Source: Acetobacteraceae bacterium (GTDB lineage: Bacteria; Pseudomonadota; Alphaproteobacteria; Acetobacterales; Acetobacteraceae). From it: a stretch of 17,341 nucleotides of DNA. The stretch lies in the NCBI GenBank assembly GCA_003133265.1, contig PKWQ01000213.1, forward strand, positions 1 to 17,341, in the 5' to 3' direction. The notes under the pieces were generated by a model. It worked only from the letters and a program-made list of their open reading frames with translations. It was not told the DNA's origin and did no database searches. Shown piece after piece: positions 1 through 8,691 of this stretch; the stretch's first letter is position 1, and each line of letters opens with the position of its first letter. Both the position numbers and the translations under genes were made by a program.

Positions 1-1485
<1,485 letters not shown>

Positions 1486-1561
1486 GCAAACCTTCTTAGA
1501 TGGCCGAACCGCTCCCGGGCGGGGCCGGATGGGGGCCGGGGCGGTCAGGGGAAACAGGGTT

Positions 1562-1590
1562 CAGATAGGACCGGCACGGTCCCGGGTCAA
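1562..1590 (-). promoter_or_regulatory. Predicted sigma70-type promoter of secA
   Basis: Read on the minus strand, TTGACC (1590-1585) and TATCTG (1567-1562) are separated by exactly 17 bases. Five of six bases in the -35 hexamer match TTGACA, and four of six in the -10 hexamer match TATAAT. Transcription would start near 1555, giving a leader of about 70 nt before the secA ATG at 1485. This is a pattern match, not a measured start site. Confidence 0.55.
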
Positions 1591-1701
1591 CGCGGGAACC
1601 CTTACGCGCCTTTCATTGTCGGTCGTATGACGAAACCGTGGCGTCCTTGTAGGGCGGGGGAGCTTCGGCCATGATCCGCACGTCCTGACACAGGGGTTAT
1701 C

Positions 1702-2655
1702 ATGTTGCGTATTGATTGGATTCCGGCCCGTCCGGTGCTCGCGGCCGCGCTCGCAGGGTTGCTTGTCCACGGCACGGCCATGGCCCAACCGGGACCAGCC
1801 CAAGGGGGACCAGCCCAGCCGCCGGCCGCGGCTGCCGCCCCGGCCGCCAAGCCCGCGGCGCCGGCTGCGGACCCGATTGTGGCGCGGGTGGACGGCAGGG
1901 ACGTCCACCAGAGCGATGTGATGGCGTTGGCCGAGGGGCTGCCCGAGAACGTGCATGGCGCGCCGTCGGCGCAGCTCTATCCGATGCTGCTCGATCAGTT
2001 GATCGATGGCCAGGCGCTGGTGATCCTCGCCCGCAAGGCCGGCCTCGACAAGGACCCGATCGTCGCCCGGCAGATGCAGGAGGCGGCGGACCGCGCCTTG
2101 CAGACGGCGCTGCTGTCGCGTGACGTGGGGCCGAGCATCACCGAGCAGACGGTGCGCGCCCGCTACGACCAGGATGTCGCCGGCAAGCCCGGCGTGGAGG
2201 AGGTGCATGCCAGCCAAATCCTGGTGCCGACCGAGGCCGAGGCGAAGAAGATCATCGTCGATCTGAAGAGGGGCGGGGATTTCGAGGCGGTCGCCAAGAA
2301 GCACGCCAGCGGCCCGGGCGGCGCGCAGGGCGGCGACCTCGGCTTCTTCCGCAAGGACCAGATCGTACCGGAATTCGCCAACGCCGCCTTCGCCATGAAG
2401 GCGGGCGAGATTTCGCAGAACCCGGTACATACCCAGTTCGGCTGGCATGTGATCAAGGTGATGGAACGCCGCACGGCGGCGCCGCAGAGCTTCGAGCAGG
2501 CGCACGAAGTTCTGCGCCAGAAGATGATCCAGGAAGGCGTGCAGAAGATTGTCGCCCAGGCCCGCGCGGACGTGAAGGTGGAGAAGTTCAATCTGGACGG
2601 CTCGACCGTCCGGCCCACCGATGGCGCGCAACCGCCGCCCGCCACGGCGAAATAA
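1702..2655 (+). CDS. Exported PpiC/SurA-type peptidyl-prolyl cis-trans isomerase (parvulin)
   Basis: This is a periplasmic or membrane-associated foldase that isomerises Xaa-Pro bonds in exported proteins. The 317-residue product starts with a signal peptide (basic MLRIDWIPAR, hydrophobic 11-24, probable cleavage after AMA near residue 28). A Pro/Ala/Gly-rich linker (29-57) and an alpha-helical SurA-N-like chaperone region (58-160) follow. The parvulin domain spans about 164-257, with VHASQILV, the GGAQGGDLGFF loop, VPEFANAAFAMKAGEIS and TQFGWHVIKV all recognisable. A helical tail extends to 305. AGGGG five bases upstream supports the ATG. It is divergent from secA and 31 bp ahead of argJ, an arrangement I associate with alphaproteobacteria. 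Family assignment is firm; client proteins are unknown. Confidence 0.93.
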   Translation: MLRIDWIPARPVLAAALAGLLVHGTAMAQPGPAQGGPAQPPAAAAAPAAKPAAPAADPIVARVDGRDVHQSDVMALAEGLPENVHGAPSAQLYPMLLDQLIDGQALVILARKAGLDKDPIVARQMQEAADRALQTALLSRDVGPSITEQTVRARYDQDVAGKPGVEEVHASQILVPTEAEAKKIIVDLKRGGDFEAVAKKHASGPGGAQGGDLGFFRKDQIVPEFANAAFAMKAGEISQNPVHTQFGWHVIKVMERRTAAPQSFEQAHEVLRQKMIQEGVQKIVAQARADVKVEKFNLDGSTVRPTDGAQPPPATAK

Positions 2656-2673
2656 CCAGCCAACGACCAGCCG

Positions 2674-2680
2674 AAGGGAG
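2674..2680 (+). promoter_or_regulatory. Ribosome binding site that fixes the argJ start
   Basis: AAGGGAG lies 6 nt before the ATG at 2687. An in-frame ATG at 2621, inside the upstream foldase gene, would add 22 low-complexity basic residues and has no comparable Shine-Dalgarno. The downstream start is therefore preferred. Confidence 0.8.
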
Positions 2681-2686
2681 AATTCG

Positions 2687-3931
2687 ATGGCCTCGCCCGT
2701 CTCGCCGCTCGCCGTTCCGCTGCCTGAGCTGCCGCCGCTGGCCGGCGTGCGTCTGGCGGCGGCCGAGGCCGGCATCCGCTACAAGGGCCGCACCGACGTG
2801 GTGATGGCCGAACTCGCCCCCGGCACCACCGTTGCCGGGGTATTCACCTCCAACAAATGCCCCGGCGCGCCGATCGATTGGTGCCGGGCGGCGCTGAAGG
2901 GCGGCAAGGCGCGCGCGGTGGTGGTGAATGCCGGCAACGCCAACGTCTTCACCGGCAAAGCCGGGCAGCAGGCCTGCACCGCCACTGCGGCGGCGACCGC
3001 CAAGCTGCTCGGCTGCCCGGCGAAGCAGGTCTTCCTCGCCTCCACCGGGGTGATCGGCGAGGTAATGCCGCACGAGAAGCTGGTCGCCGCACTTCCCGGC
3101 CTGCAGGGCGGTCTCAGCGCGACCTCCTGGGAAGCCGCCGCGCGCGGCATCATGACCACCGACACCTTCCCCAAGGCGTCGACGCGGGTGGCGCGGATCG
3201 GCGATTCCGAGGTCCGCATCACCGGCATCGCCAAGGGCAGCGGCATGATCGCCCCGGACATGGCGACGATGCTGTGCTTCGTCTTCACCGATGCGAAGAT
3301 CCCGGCCGACGCGTTGCAGGCGATGCTGCGCACTGGGGTGGAGGCCAGCTTCAACCGCACCACCGTGGACAGCGACACCTCCACCTCCGACACGGTGCTG
3401 CTGTTCGCCACCGGCCAGGCGAAGCATCCCCGCGTCCCGCCCGGTGACGGGGCCAACGCGCGCGGGCGGCTGCTGGCGGATTTCGCGGCCAAGCTGAACG
3501 AGCTGCTGCTCGACCTCGCGTTGCAGGTGATCCGCGACGGCGAGGGCGCGCGCAAGCTGGTGCGGATCGACGTCACCGGCGCGGTGACCGCCCGCTCCGC
3601 CAAGCGGGTGGCGATGGCGGTGGCCAATTCGCCGCTGGTGAAGACCGCGATCGCCGGCGAGGACGCCAACTGGGGCCGCATCGTCATGGCGGTGGGCAAG
3701 GCCGGCGAGCCGGCGGACCGCGACAAGCTCTCGATCGGCGTCGGCGGCGTGTGGATGGCGAAGGACGGCGCCGTGGTGCCGGGCTACGACGAGGCTCCGG
3801 TGGTGGCGCACATGAAGGGGCTGGAGCTGGAGATCGCCATCGATCTCGGCCTCGGCCGCGGCAAGGCGACCGCCTGGACCTGCGATCTGACGCATGGCTA
3901 CATCGACATCAATGGCAGCTACCGTAGCTGA
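2687..3931 (+). CDS. argJ: ArgJ: bifunctional ornithine acetyltransferase / N-acetylglutamate synthase
   Basis: ArgJ moves the acetyl group from N-acetylornithine to glutamate (cyclic arginine pathway). Bifunctional members also use acetyl-CoA to make N-acetylglutamate. The product is 414 residues, normal for the family. It is a self-cleaving Ntn-like enzyme: the signature GMIAPDMATMLCF places autocleavage before Thr194 (Ala193/Thr194), which then becomes the catalytic nucleophile. The oxyanion-hole STGVIG (Thr120-Gly121), the VNAGNAN loop (80-86), the SFNRTTVDSDTSTSD segment, and the C-terminal DLTHGYIDINGSYRS motif are all intact. Whether it is mono- or bifunctional cannot be settled from sequence alone. 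Its last codons lie inside the possible start region of the next gene, suggesting translational coupling. Confidence 0.97.
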   Translation: MASPVSPLAVPLPELPPLAGVRLAAAEAGIRYKGRTDVVMAELAPGTTVAGVFTSNKCPGAPIDWCRAALKGGKARAVVVNAGNANVFTGKAGQQACTATAAATAKLLGCPAKQVFLASTGVIGEVMPHEKLVAALPGLQGGLSATSWEAAARGIMTTDTFPKASTRVARIGDSEVRITGIAKGSGMIAPDMATMLCFVFTDAKIPADALQAMLRTGVEASFNRTTVDSDTSTSDTVLLFATGQAKHPRVPPGDGANARGRLLADFAAKLNELLLDLALQVIRDGEGARKLVRIDVTGAVTARSAKRVAMAVANSPLVKTAIAGEDANWGRIVMAVGKAGEPADRDKLSIGVGGVWMAKDGAVVPGYDEAPVVAHMKGLELEIAIDLGLGRGKATAWTCDLTHGYIDINGSYRS

Positions 3932-5087
3932 GGCTCCCGATCCCCTCCCACTCGCAAACCGCGATGCGCGACCGATGACCCCGCCCGGGAAGGCCAGCCC
4001 GCCACGGGCCGGCGGGACGCGGGCGTGCGTTCCGGTGCCGGTTCCCTTGCCGAACCCCGTCCCAGCGCCGGAAGTGGCGAGCCCGGACGCCGGTCCGCCT
4101 GATTTCGCCCCGATCGCCACCGAGCGGCTGACCCTGCGCCCGCTGGTGCCGGAGGACGCGCCCGCGCTGCACCGGCTGATCAACGACTGGGAAGTGACGC
4201 GCAACCTGGCGGTGGTGCCGTTCCCCTATCCGCGCGACCTCGCCGACGAATGGATCGCCTCCACTCGCCAGCAGATCGCGGCGGGCACCGCCTATCATCT
4301 GGCGATCACCGGCAAGGAGGGCGCGGACGAACTGCTGATCGGCGCCATCGGGCTGCGGATCGACGCCAAGACCCGGGTCGGCCGGCTCGGCTACTGGGTC
4401 GGGCGGCGCTTCTGGGGGCACGGCGTGGGCAGCGAGGCGGCGGGGCGCTTCGCGCGCTGGGCGCTCGCCAATCTCGATGTCGAGCGGTTGGAAGCCGACG
4501 TCTTCACCGACAATCCTGGTTCCATGGTGGTGCTGCGCCGCATCGGCTTCCGTCATGTCGGCGAGGGGGTGGAACGCTCGGTGGCTCGCGGCGGCGATGC
4601 CAAGGTGCTGCGCTTCGAGGCGACGCGGGAAGACATCTTCGGCCGCACCCGGGTCAGCGCCGCCGAGACCGCCGCCGTGCGGGCCAGGAACCCGACCCTG
4701 CTGGTCGCCGCTTGCGCCCTGATCGACGCGGACAATCGCGTGCTGCTGGCGCGCCGGCCGGAGGGCAAGACGATGGCCGGCCTGTGGGAATTTCCTGGCG
4801 GCAAGGTCGACCCCGGCGAAACGCCCGAGGCGGCGCTGATCCGCGAGCTGAAGGAAGAGCTCGGCATCGACGTTTCGGCGACCTGTCTGGCGCCGTTTTC
4901 GTTCGCCTCGCACGCCTACGAGGAGTTTCATCTGCTGATGCCGCTGTTCCTGTGCCGGCGCTGGCGCGGCATCCCGACCCCGCGCGAGGGGCAGACGCTG
5001 GCGTGGGTGCGGCCCAACAAGCTGACCGAGTATCCGATGCCGCCGGCCGACAAGCCGCTGATACCGTTGCTGCGCGATTTTCTGTGA
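3894..5087 (+). CDS. GNAT acetyltransferase-Nudix (MutT-like) hydrolase fusion
   Basis: Two enzymes are on one chain. Residues about 74-245 form a RimJ/RimL-type GNAT domain (TERLTLRPLVPEDAPALHRL, the RRFWGHGVGSEAAG acetyl-CoA loop at 171-184, DNPGSMVVLRRIGF). Residues about 266-397 form a MutT-like Nudix domain, probably an 8-oxo-dGTP or other (deoxy)nucleoside triphosphate pyrophosphohydrolase. A perfect Nudix box runs from Gly303 to Ile325: Gly303, Glu309, Arg317-Glu318-Leu319, Glu321-Glu322, Gly324. A short linker (about 246-265) joins the domains and no stop or frameshift separates them. The start is uncertain. ATGs at 3894 and 3912 overlap argJ, another is at 3975, and none has a good Shine-Dalgarno. 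The first 70 residues are Pro-rich and unlike a folded domain, so a start nearer 3975 or an internal GTG is possible. The acetyl acceptor is unknown. Confidence 0.9.
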   Translation: MATSTSMAATVAEAPDPLPLANRDARPMTPPGKASPPRAGGTRACVPVPVPLPNPVPAPEVASPDAGPPDFAPIATERLTLRPLVPEDAPALHRLINDWEVTRNLAVVPFPYPRDLADEWIASTRQQIAAGTAYHLAITGKEGADELLIGAIGLRIDAKTRVGRLGYWVGRRFWGHGVGSEAAGRFARWALANLDVERLEADVFTDNPGSMVVLRRIGFRHVGEGVERSVARGGDAKVLRFEATREDIFGRTRVSAAETAAVRARNPTLLVAACALIDADNRVLLARRPEGKTMAGLWEFPGGKVDPGETPEAALIRELKEELGIDVSATCLAPFSFASHAYEEFHLLMPLFLCRRWRGIPTPREGQTLAWVRPNKLTEYPMPPADKPLIPLLRDFL

Positions 5088-5131
5088 CCGCTCCGCCCGG
5101 CCACGGCCTGTTCAGGAGAGGGTAGACAACA

Positions 5132-5893
5132 ATGACCGGGACCAATCCGACGGCCTGTCTGCTGGTGATCGGCAACGAGGTGCTCTCGGGCCGCACCCAG
5201 GACGCCAATATCCGCTTCCTCGCCACCCGGTTGGGCGAGATCGGCATTCCGCTGCGCGAGGTCCGGGTGATTCCCGACGTGGCGGCGACGATCATCGGCA
5301 CCGTCAACGAGGTCCGTGCCCGGTTTGACCATGTGTTCACCACCGGCGGCATCGGTCCGACGCACGACGACATCACCAGCGAATGCATCGCCGCCGCCTT
5401 CGGCGTGCCGTGGGAGCCGCATCCGGACGCTTGGCGGCGGATGGAAGCCAGCTACCGGCCCGGCGAGTTCAACGCCGCCCGCCAGCGCATGGGCACCATG
5501 CCGCGCGGCGCGACGCTGATCGACAACCCGATCTCCGTCGCCCCCGGCTTCAGCATGGGCAACGTCCATGTCATGGCCGGCGTGCCGCGCATCATGCGCG
5601 CCATGTTCGAGGCGCTGGCGCCGCACCTGAAGGGCGGCAGGCCGATCATCTCCCGCGCGGTGCATGCGCTCGCGCTGGCCGAGGGACTGATCGCGGAGGG
5701 GCTGACCCAGGTGCAGAACCGCTACCCGGACATCGATCTCGGCAGCTATCCCTATTACCGCCCCACCGGCAACGGCGTGGCGATCGTCGCCAAGGGCACC
5801 GAGCCGGCCGACGCCGAGGCCGCCATCGCCGAGGTCACCCGGCTGATCGCCGATCTCGGCAAGGCGCCGATCCAGGGCGAGCCCGCGGAGTGA
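5132..5893 (+). CDS. Molybdopterin-binding (MoaB/Mog-fold) protein, CinA N-terminal family
   Basis: This 253-residue cytoplasmic protein belongs to the competence/damage-inducible protein A family. The MoCF_biosynth fold covers about residues 8-175, with GNEVLSGRTQDAN (14-26) and the TTGGIGPTHDD loop (70-80), which in MoaB/MogA/MoeA relatives contacts molybdopterin. The C-terminal nicotinamide-nucleotide amidase (PncC) domain of full-length CinA is absent, and the length is normal for the short version. In CinA-family proteins the N-terminal domain has been linked to ADP-ribose pyrophosphatase activity, so a role in nucleotide clean-up beside the Nudix enzyme is possible but inferred. GAGAGGGT about 10 nt upstream supports the start at 5132. 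It ends 10 bp from a convergent gene, with no obvious terminator in the gap. Confidence 0.9.
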   Translation: MTGTNPTACLLVIGNEVLSGRTQDANIRFLATRLGEIGIPLREVRVIPDVAATIIGTVNEVRARFDHVFTTGGIGPTHDDITSECIAAAFGVPWEPHPDAWRRMEASYRPGEFNAARQRMGTMPRGATLIDNPISVAPGFSMGNVHVMAGVPRIMRAMFEALAPHLKGGRPIISRAVHALALAEGLIAEGLTQVQNRYPDIDLGSYPYYRPTGNGVAIVAKGTEPADAEAAIAEVTRLIADLGKAPIQGEPAE

Positions 5894-5903
5894 ACGACCG
5901 GAG

Positions 5904-6881
5904 CTAGCCGCTTTCCGTGTTGGCGAACCGCGCCAGCCTGACGGCGGTGTGGCCGCGGCTCGGCCGCAGGCTCGGCATCACCAGCATGCAGTCGTCGTGC
6001 GGCGTGCGGATTTCCGTGGTTCCGTCTGTGGCGATCAGCGTGTCGCGCTGGGCGATCACCTCGCCGCCGCGATAGGGCTGCACGAAGGCGAACTGACCGG
6101 TGCGGGCGATCACCACCTCGGTCACCGTCGCGACGCACGGGCGCGCCGGCGGGACCGCGGGCAGGATCGGGCAGTCCTGGACCGTGCCGACATGGCGCAG
6201 CAGCCCGGCGACGCTGGCCAGCGCCATCTCCGCCGCCGGCTCTTCCCAATGCTGTCCGGCTTCCACCAGGTTGGCGGTCGCCGTCGTGGCGGGATCGACG
6301 AACCTCTCGTAGTCGATGATCCGCCGTCCGTTGGCGTGGCCGGCATCCGCCACCACCGTCGCCGGGATGCCGATGCCGAGCGCGAGCCGGCGCCCCTTCT
6401 CCGACGGACCGGACAGGATCAGCGGGTCCGACGGCCAGAGCGTCGAATGCAGGTCGAGCAGCACGTCCACCGTATCGATCAGCGGCCGGATCTGCCGGGC
6501 CCGGTCAAGCTCGCAGGACCGCTGCGCGCTCTCCAGCACGGCGATGTCCCAGAGCCGGTTGATGTCCTCGTCGACGAACCGCGAAATGGTCGGATGCTGC
6601 GGATCGAAGCGGTCGAAGGCAGCGATATTGACGAAGCCGAAGGTCAGCTGGCCACGCGCCGGGCGGATGGCGGCGCGCAGCAGCTTGTCCGCCACGATGG
6701 CGCCGGCGATCTCGTTGCCGTGCGTCACCGCCAGCACCGCCACATGCGGTCCGGGCACGCCGGATCGCAGCGTCGTGAAGCCGGGGATGCCGGTGTTGCC
6801 GTCCCGCCAGGGGTCGATGTCGGGCGGGCGCAGACGTACCTCGAACCGCGGCAGGGGGGATTGGCCGGCCCGCTGGCTCAT
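5904..6881 (-). CDS. Succinylglutamate desuccinylase / aspartoacylase family zinc hydrolase
   Basis: This is a predicted zinc-dependent amidohydrolase of the M14-like AstE/AspA family, which removes acyl groups from N-acylated amino acids. In the 325-residue product the first zinc ligands are in VTHGNEIAG (His54, Glu57). DEDINRLWD (105-112) matches the conserved DxNR substrate-binding segment. LLDLHSTLW carries the third ligand (His145), and LVEAGQHW carries the likely catalytic Glu207. A beta-rich C-terminal domain follows (about 235-325). The ATG at 6881 is the only usable start in this frame near the conserved region; its Shine-Dalgarno is weak. The open frame extends far upstream antisense to the binding-protein gene, but that extension is not coding. 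The gene is divergent from a peptide-type ABC importer, so it may process the imported compound. The exact substrate is not determinable. Confidence 0.88.
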   Translation of the reverse strand: MSQRAGQSPLPRFEVRLRPPDIDPWRDGNTGIPGFTTLRSGVPGPHVAVLAVTHGNEIAGAIVADKLLRAAIRPARGQLTFGFVNIAAFDRFDPQHPTISRFVDEDINRLWDIAVLESAQRSCELDRARQIRPLIDTVDVLLDLHSTLWPSDPLILSGPSEKGRRLALGIGIPATVVADAGHANGRRIIDYERFVDPATTATANLVEAGQHWEEPAAEMALASVAGLLRHVGTVQDCPILPAVPPARPCVATVTEVVIARTGQFAFVQPYRGGEVIAQRDTLIATDGTTEIRTPHDDCMLVMPSLRPSRGHTAVRLARFANTESG

Positions 6882-6983
6882 GTGCGCGCTCAGACCGCCG
6901 GACGGTCGGATGTCCGCGTCGCGGTATCCGGCGAGACGGTTCGGAGAGCGTGCATGGTCTGGGTCCGTGTTGCCATGGCGGGC

Positions 6984-7011
6984 AGTGTATACGGCTGACG
7001 CCAGCCGGCAA
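6984..7011 (-). promoter_or_regulatory. Possible promoter of the acylase-like gene with an inverted repeat in its spacer
   Basis: On the minus strand TTGCCG (7011-7006) and TACACT (6989-6984) are 16 bases apart, each matching four of six consensus bases. The inverted repeat CGGCTG-ACGC-CAGCCG (6992-7007) occupies almost the whole spacer and clips the -35 edge. That is where an operator would block or remodel RNA polymerase. Pattern-based only. Confidence 0.35.
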
Positions 7012-7044
7012 CCCGAGCGTTCTAAAGGCGCAACAATCAGCGTG

Positions 7045-7073
7045 TGGCATCCGCCGCTGCTCGCCGGTATAAG
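7045..7073 (+). promoter_or_regulatory. Possible promoter of the peptide ABC importer operon
   Basis: TATAAG at 7068-7073 matches five of six -10 bases and sits about 28 bases before the start codon, giving a very short leader. The -35 at 17-base spacing is TGGCAT (7045-7050), which is poor, so expression may need an activator. A sigma54 reading (TGGCAT ... CTGC) was considered, but the GG-GC distance is one base off. Confidence 0.35.
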
Positions 7074-7088
7074 CACGGTCTGGGACAT

Positions 7089-7094
7089 AAGGAG
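7089..7094 (+). promoter_or_regulatory. Ribosome binding site that fixes the binding-protein start
   Basis: AAGGAG sits 6 nt before the ATG at 7101. The start at 7101 places the signal peptide at the N-terminus. The in-frame ATG at 7044 would add 19 basic residues in front of it and lacks such a site. Confidence 0.8.
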
Positions 7095-7100
7095 AGCGCG

Positions 7101-8687
7101 ATGATCTTCGATCTGCGGGCCGCCGGCTGTGCGGCTTCGGTGCTGGCCTCGGTGCTGGCTTCCCTGACGGGCGCGCCGGCCATGGCACAAACGCTGTCGC
7201 TCGCGGTCAGCGCGCCGGTGACCAGCATCGACCCGCACTATCATACGCTCTCGCCGAACCAATCGCTCGACGCGCAGATTTTCGACCCGCTGGTGGATAT
7301 GGACGCGACGGCGCATCCGGTGCCGGCGCTGGCGGAGAGCTGGAAGCTGGTGGACAGCCAGACCTGGGAATTCCATCTGCGCACCACGAATTTCCACAAC
7401 GGCGCGCCCTTCACCGCCGAGGACGTGGCGTTCACCCTGGATCGCGTGCCGCGCGTGCTCAACAGCCCCGGCTCGTTCTCGATCTACACCAAGGCCGTCA
7501 CCGGCGTGGAGATCGTCGATCCGCACACCATCCGGCTGCGCACCAGCGGCGTTTATCCGCTGCTGCCGATCGACTTGACCCAGGTATCGATGCTCAGCCG
7601 CTCCATCGGGGCGAACCCGCTGACCGAGGATTTCAACAGCGGCAAGAACGCGATCGGCACCGGCCCGTTCAAGTTCGTCGCCTACAAGCCAGGCGACCGG
7701 ATCGAGCTCGACCGCAACGACGCCTACTGGGGCGCCAAGCCGGCCTGGGAGCATGTGAACTACCGCATCATCAGCAACGATGCCGCGCGCACTTCCGCGC
7801 TGCTGGCCGGCGACGTGTCGCTGATCGACGCGGTGCCGACCAGCGACTACGTTAAACTGAGCAAGGAGCCGAAGGTCACGCTGGCGCAGATCGTCGGCCT
7901 GCGGCTGATCTTCCTCTGGCTCGACCACCAGCGCGACGTCTCTCCCTTCGTCGAAGGGCCGAACGGGGAGAAGCTCGATCACAATCCGCTGAAGGATTTG
8001 CGCGTGCGCCAGGCGCTGTCGTTCGCCATCAACCGTCCGGCGATCGTCAGCCAGGTGATGGAAGACAGCGCCATTCCCTCCGGCCAGTTCCTGCCCAAGG
8101 GTTCCTACAGCTACGTGCCGGACTTGGCGGCGCCGCCCTACGATCCGGCGCGGGCGCGCAAGCTGCTGGCCGAGGCCGGCTATCCGAAGGGCTTCCGCAT
8201 CACGCTGCACGGCTCCAACGACCGCTATGTGAACGACGCCAAGATCATCCAGGCGGTGGGCCAGATGTGGACCCGCATCGGCGTGCAGACCAAGGTGGAG
8301 GCGCTGCCCTGGGCCAGCTATGTCGGGCACGCATCCAAGCTGGAATATTCCGCCTTCCAGTTCGGCTGGGGCACCTCCACCGGCGAGGCGTCGAACCCGC
8401 TGCGCGCGCTGACGGCCACCTACGATGCGGCGAAAGGGCTCGGCACGGTCAATCGCGGCCGCTACTCCAACCCCGCGCTCGATCAGCTGATCGACAAGGC
8501 GCTGGTCACCGCCGACGACGGCGCGCGGGAGACGCTGCTGCAACAGGCGACCAGGATGGCGATGGACGATGTCGCGATCATTCCGCTGCATCAGCAGAAG
8601 AACATCTGGGCGATGCGCAAGGGGCTTTCCTACACGGCGCGCGCCGACGAGCAGACCCGCGCGATCGACATCCGCCCGGTGAAGTGA
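7101..8687 (+). CDS. Periplasmic substrate-binding protein of a peptide/nickel-type ABC importer (SBP_bac_5)
   Basis: This 528-residue DppA/OppA-like receptor captures the substrate in the periplasm and hands it to the downstream permeases. Its Sec signal peptide (1-29) has a hydrophobic core containing the repeat SVLASVLAS and a likely AMA-Q cleavage site. There is no lipobox, so it should be soluble. Family features are LSLAVSAPVTSIDPHYHTLS at the mature N-terminus, ALAESWKLVDSQTWEFHLR, FHNGAPFTAEDVAFTLDR, GTGPFKFVAYKPGDRIELDRN, LRVRQALSFAINR and YDPARARKLLAEAGYPKGF. Length and domain order are normal for cluster C binding proteins. It is the first gene of a five-gene operon, 4 bp before the first permease. 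Members of this family bind peptides, glutathione, nickel, opines or sugars, so substrate specificity is open. Confidence 0.95.
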   Translation: MIFDLRAAGCAASVLASVLASLTGAPAMAQTLSLAVSAPVTSIDPHYHTLSPNQSLDAQIFDPLVDMDATAHPVPALAESWKLVDSQTWEFHLRTTNFHNGAPFTAEDVAFTLDRVPRVLNSPGSFSIYTKAVTGVEIVDPHTIRLRTSGVYPLLPIDLTQVSMLSRSIGANPLTEDFNSGKNAIGTGPFKFVAYKPGDRIELDRNDAYWGAKPAWEHVNYRIISNDAARTSALLAGDVSLIDAVPTSDYVKLSKEPKVTLAQIVGLRLIFLWLDHQRDVSPFVEGPNGEKLDHNPLKDLRVRQALSFAINRPAIVSQVMEDSAIPSGQFLPKGSYSYVPDLAAPPYDPARARKLLAEAGYPKGFRITLHGSNDRYVNDAKIIQAVGQMWTRIGVQTKVEALPWASYVGHASKLEYSAFQFGWGTSTGEASNPLRALTATYDAAKGLGTVNRGRYSNPALDQLIDKALVTADDGARETLLQQATRMAMDDVAIIPLHQQKNIWAMRKGLSYTARADEQTRAIDIRPVK

Positions 8688-8691
8688 CGGC

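Noticed and set aside
1602..1675. Plus-strand promoter for the parvulin gene (TTACGC/TATGAC or TTGTAG/CATGAT)
   Set aside because: Both pairs match consensus poorly and neither stands out from background, so no site is called.
1789..1818. Short near-repeat GGACCAGCCCA in the parvulin linker
   Set aside because: It is only two imperfect copies in a Pro/Ala/Gly linker, ordinary low complexity in GC-rich DNA.
2588..4204. A 538-codon minus-strand frame over argJ
   Set aside because: It is antisense to ArgJ, which has all its catalytic motifs; no independent evidence of coding.
5132..5893. Full-length CinA with amidase domain, truncated here
   Set aside because: The protein ends naturally after the MoaB/Mog-like region plus a short tail, as in the common single-domain family members. 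No remnant of the PncC domain follows before the convergent gene.
7045..7060. Possible sigma54 promoter (TGGCAT ... CTGC) before the importer operon
   Set aside because: The distance between the GG and GC elements is one base longer than the strict -24/-12 rule allows, and a -10-like TATAAG lies just downstream.
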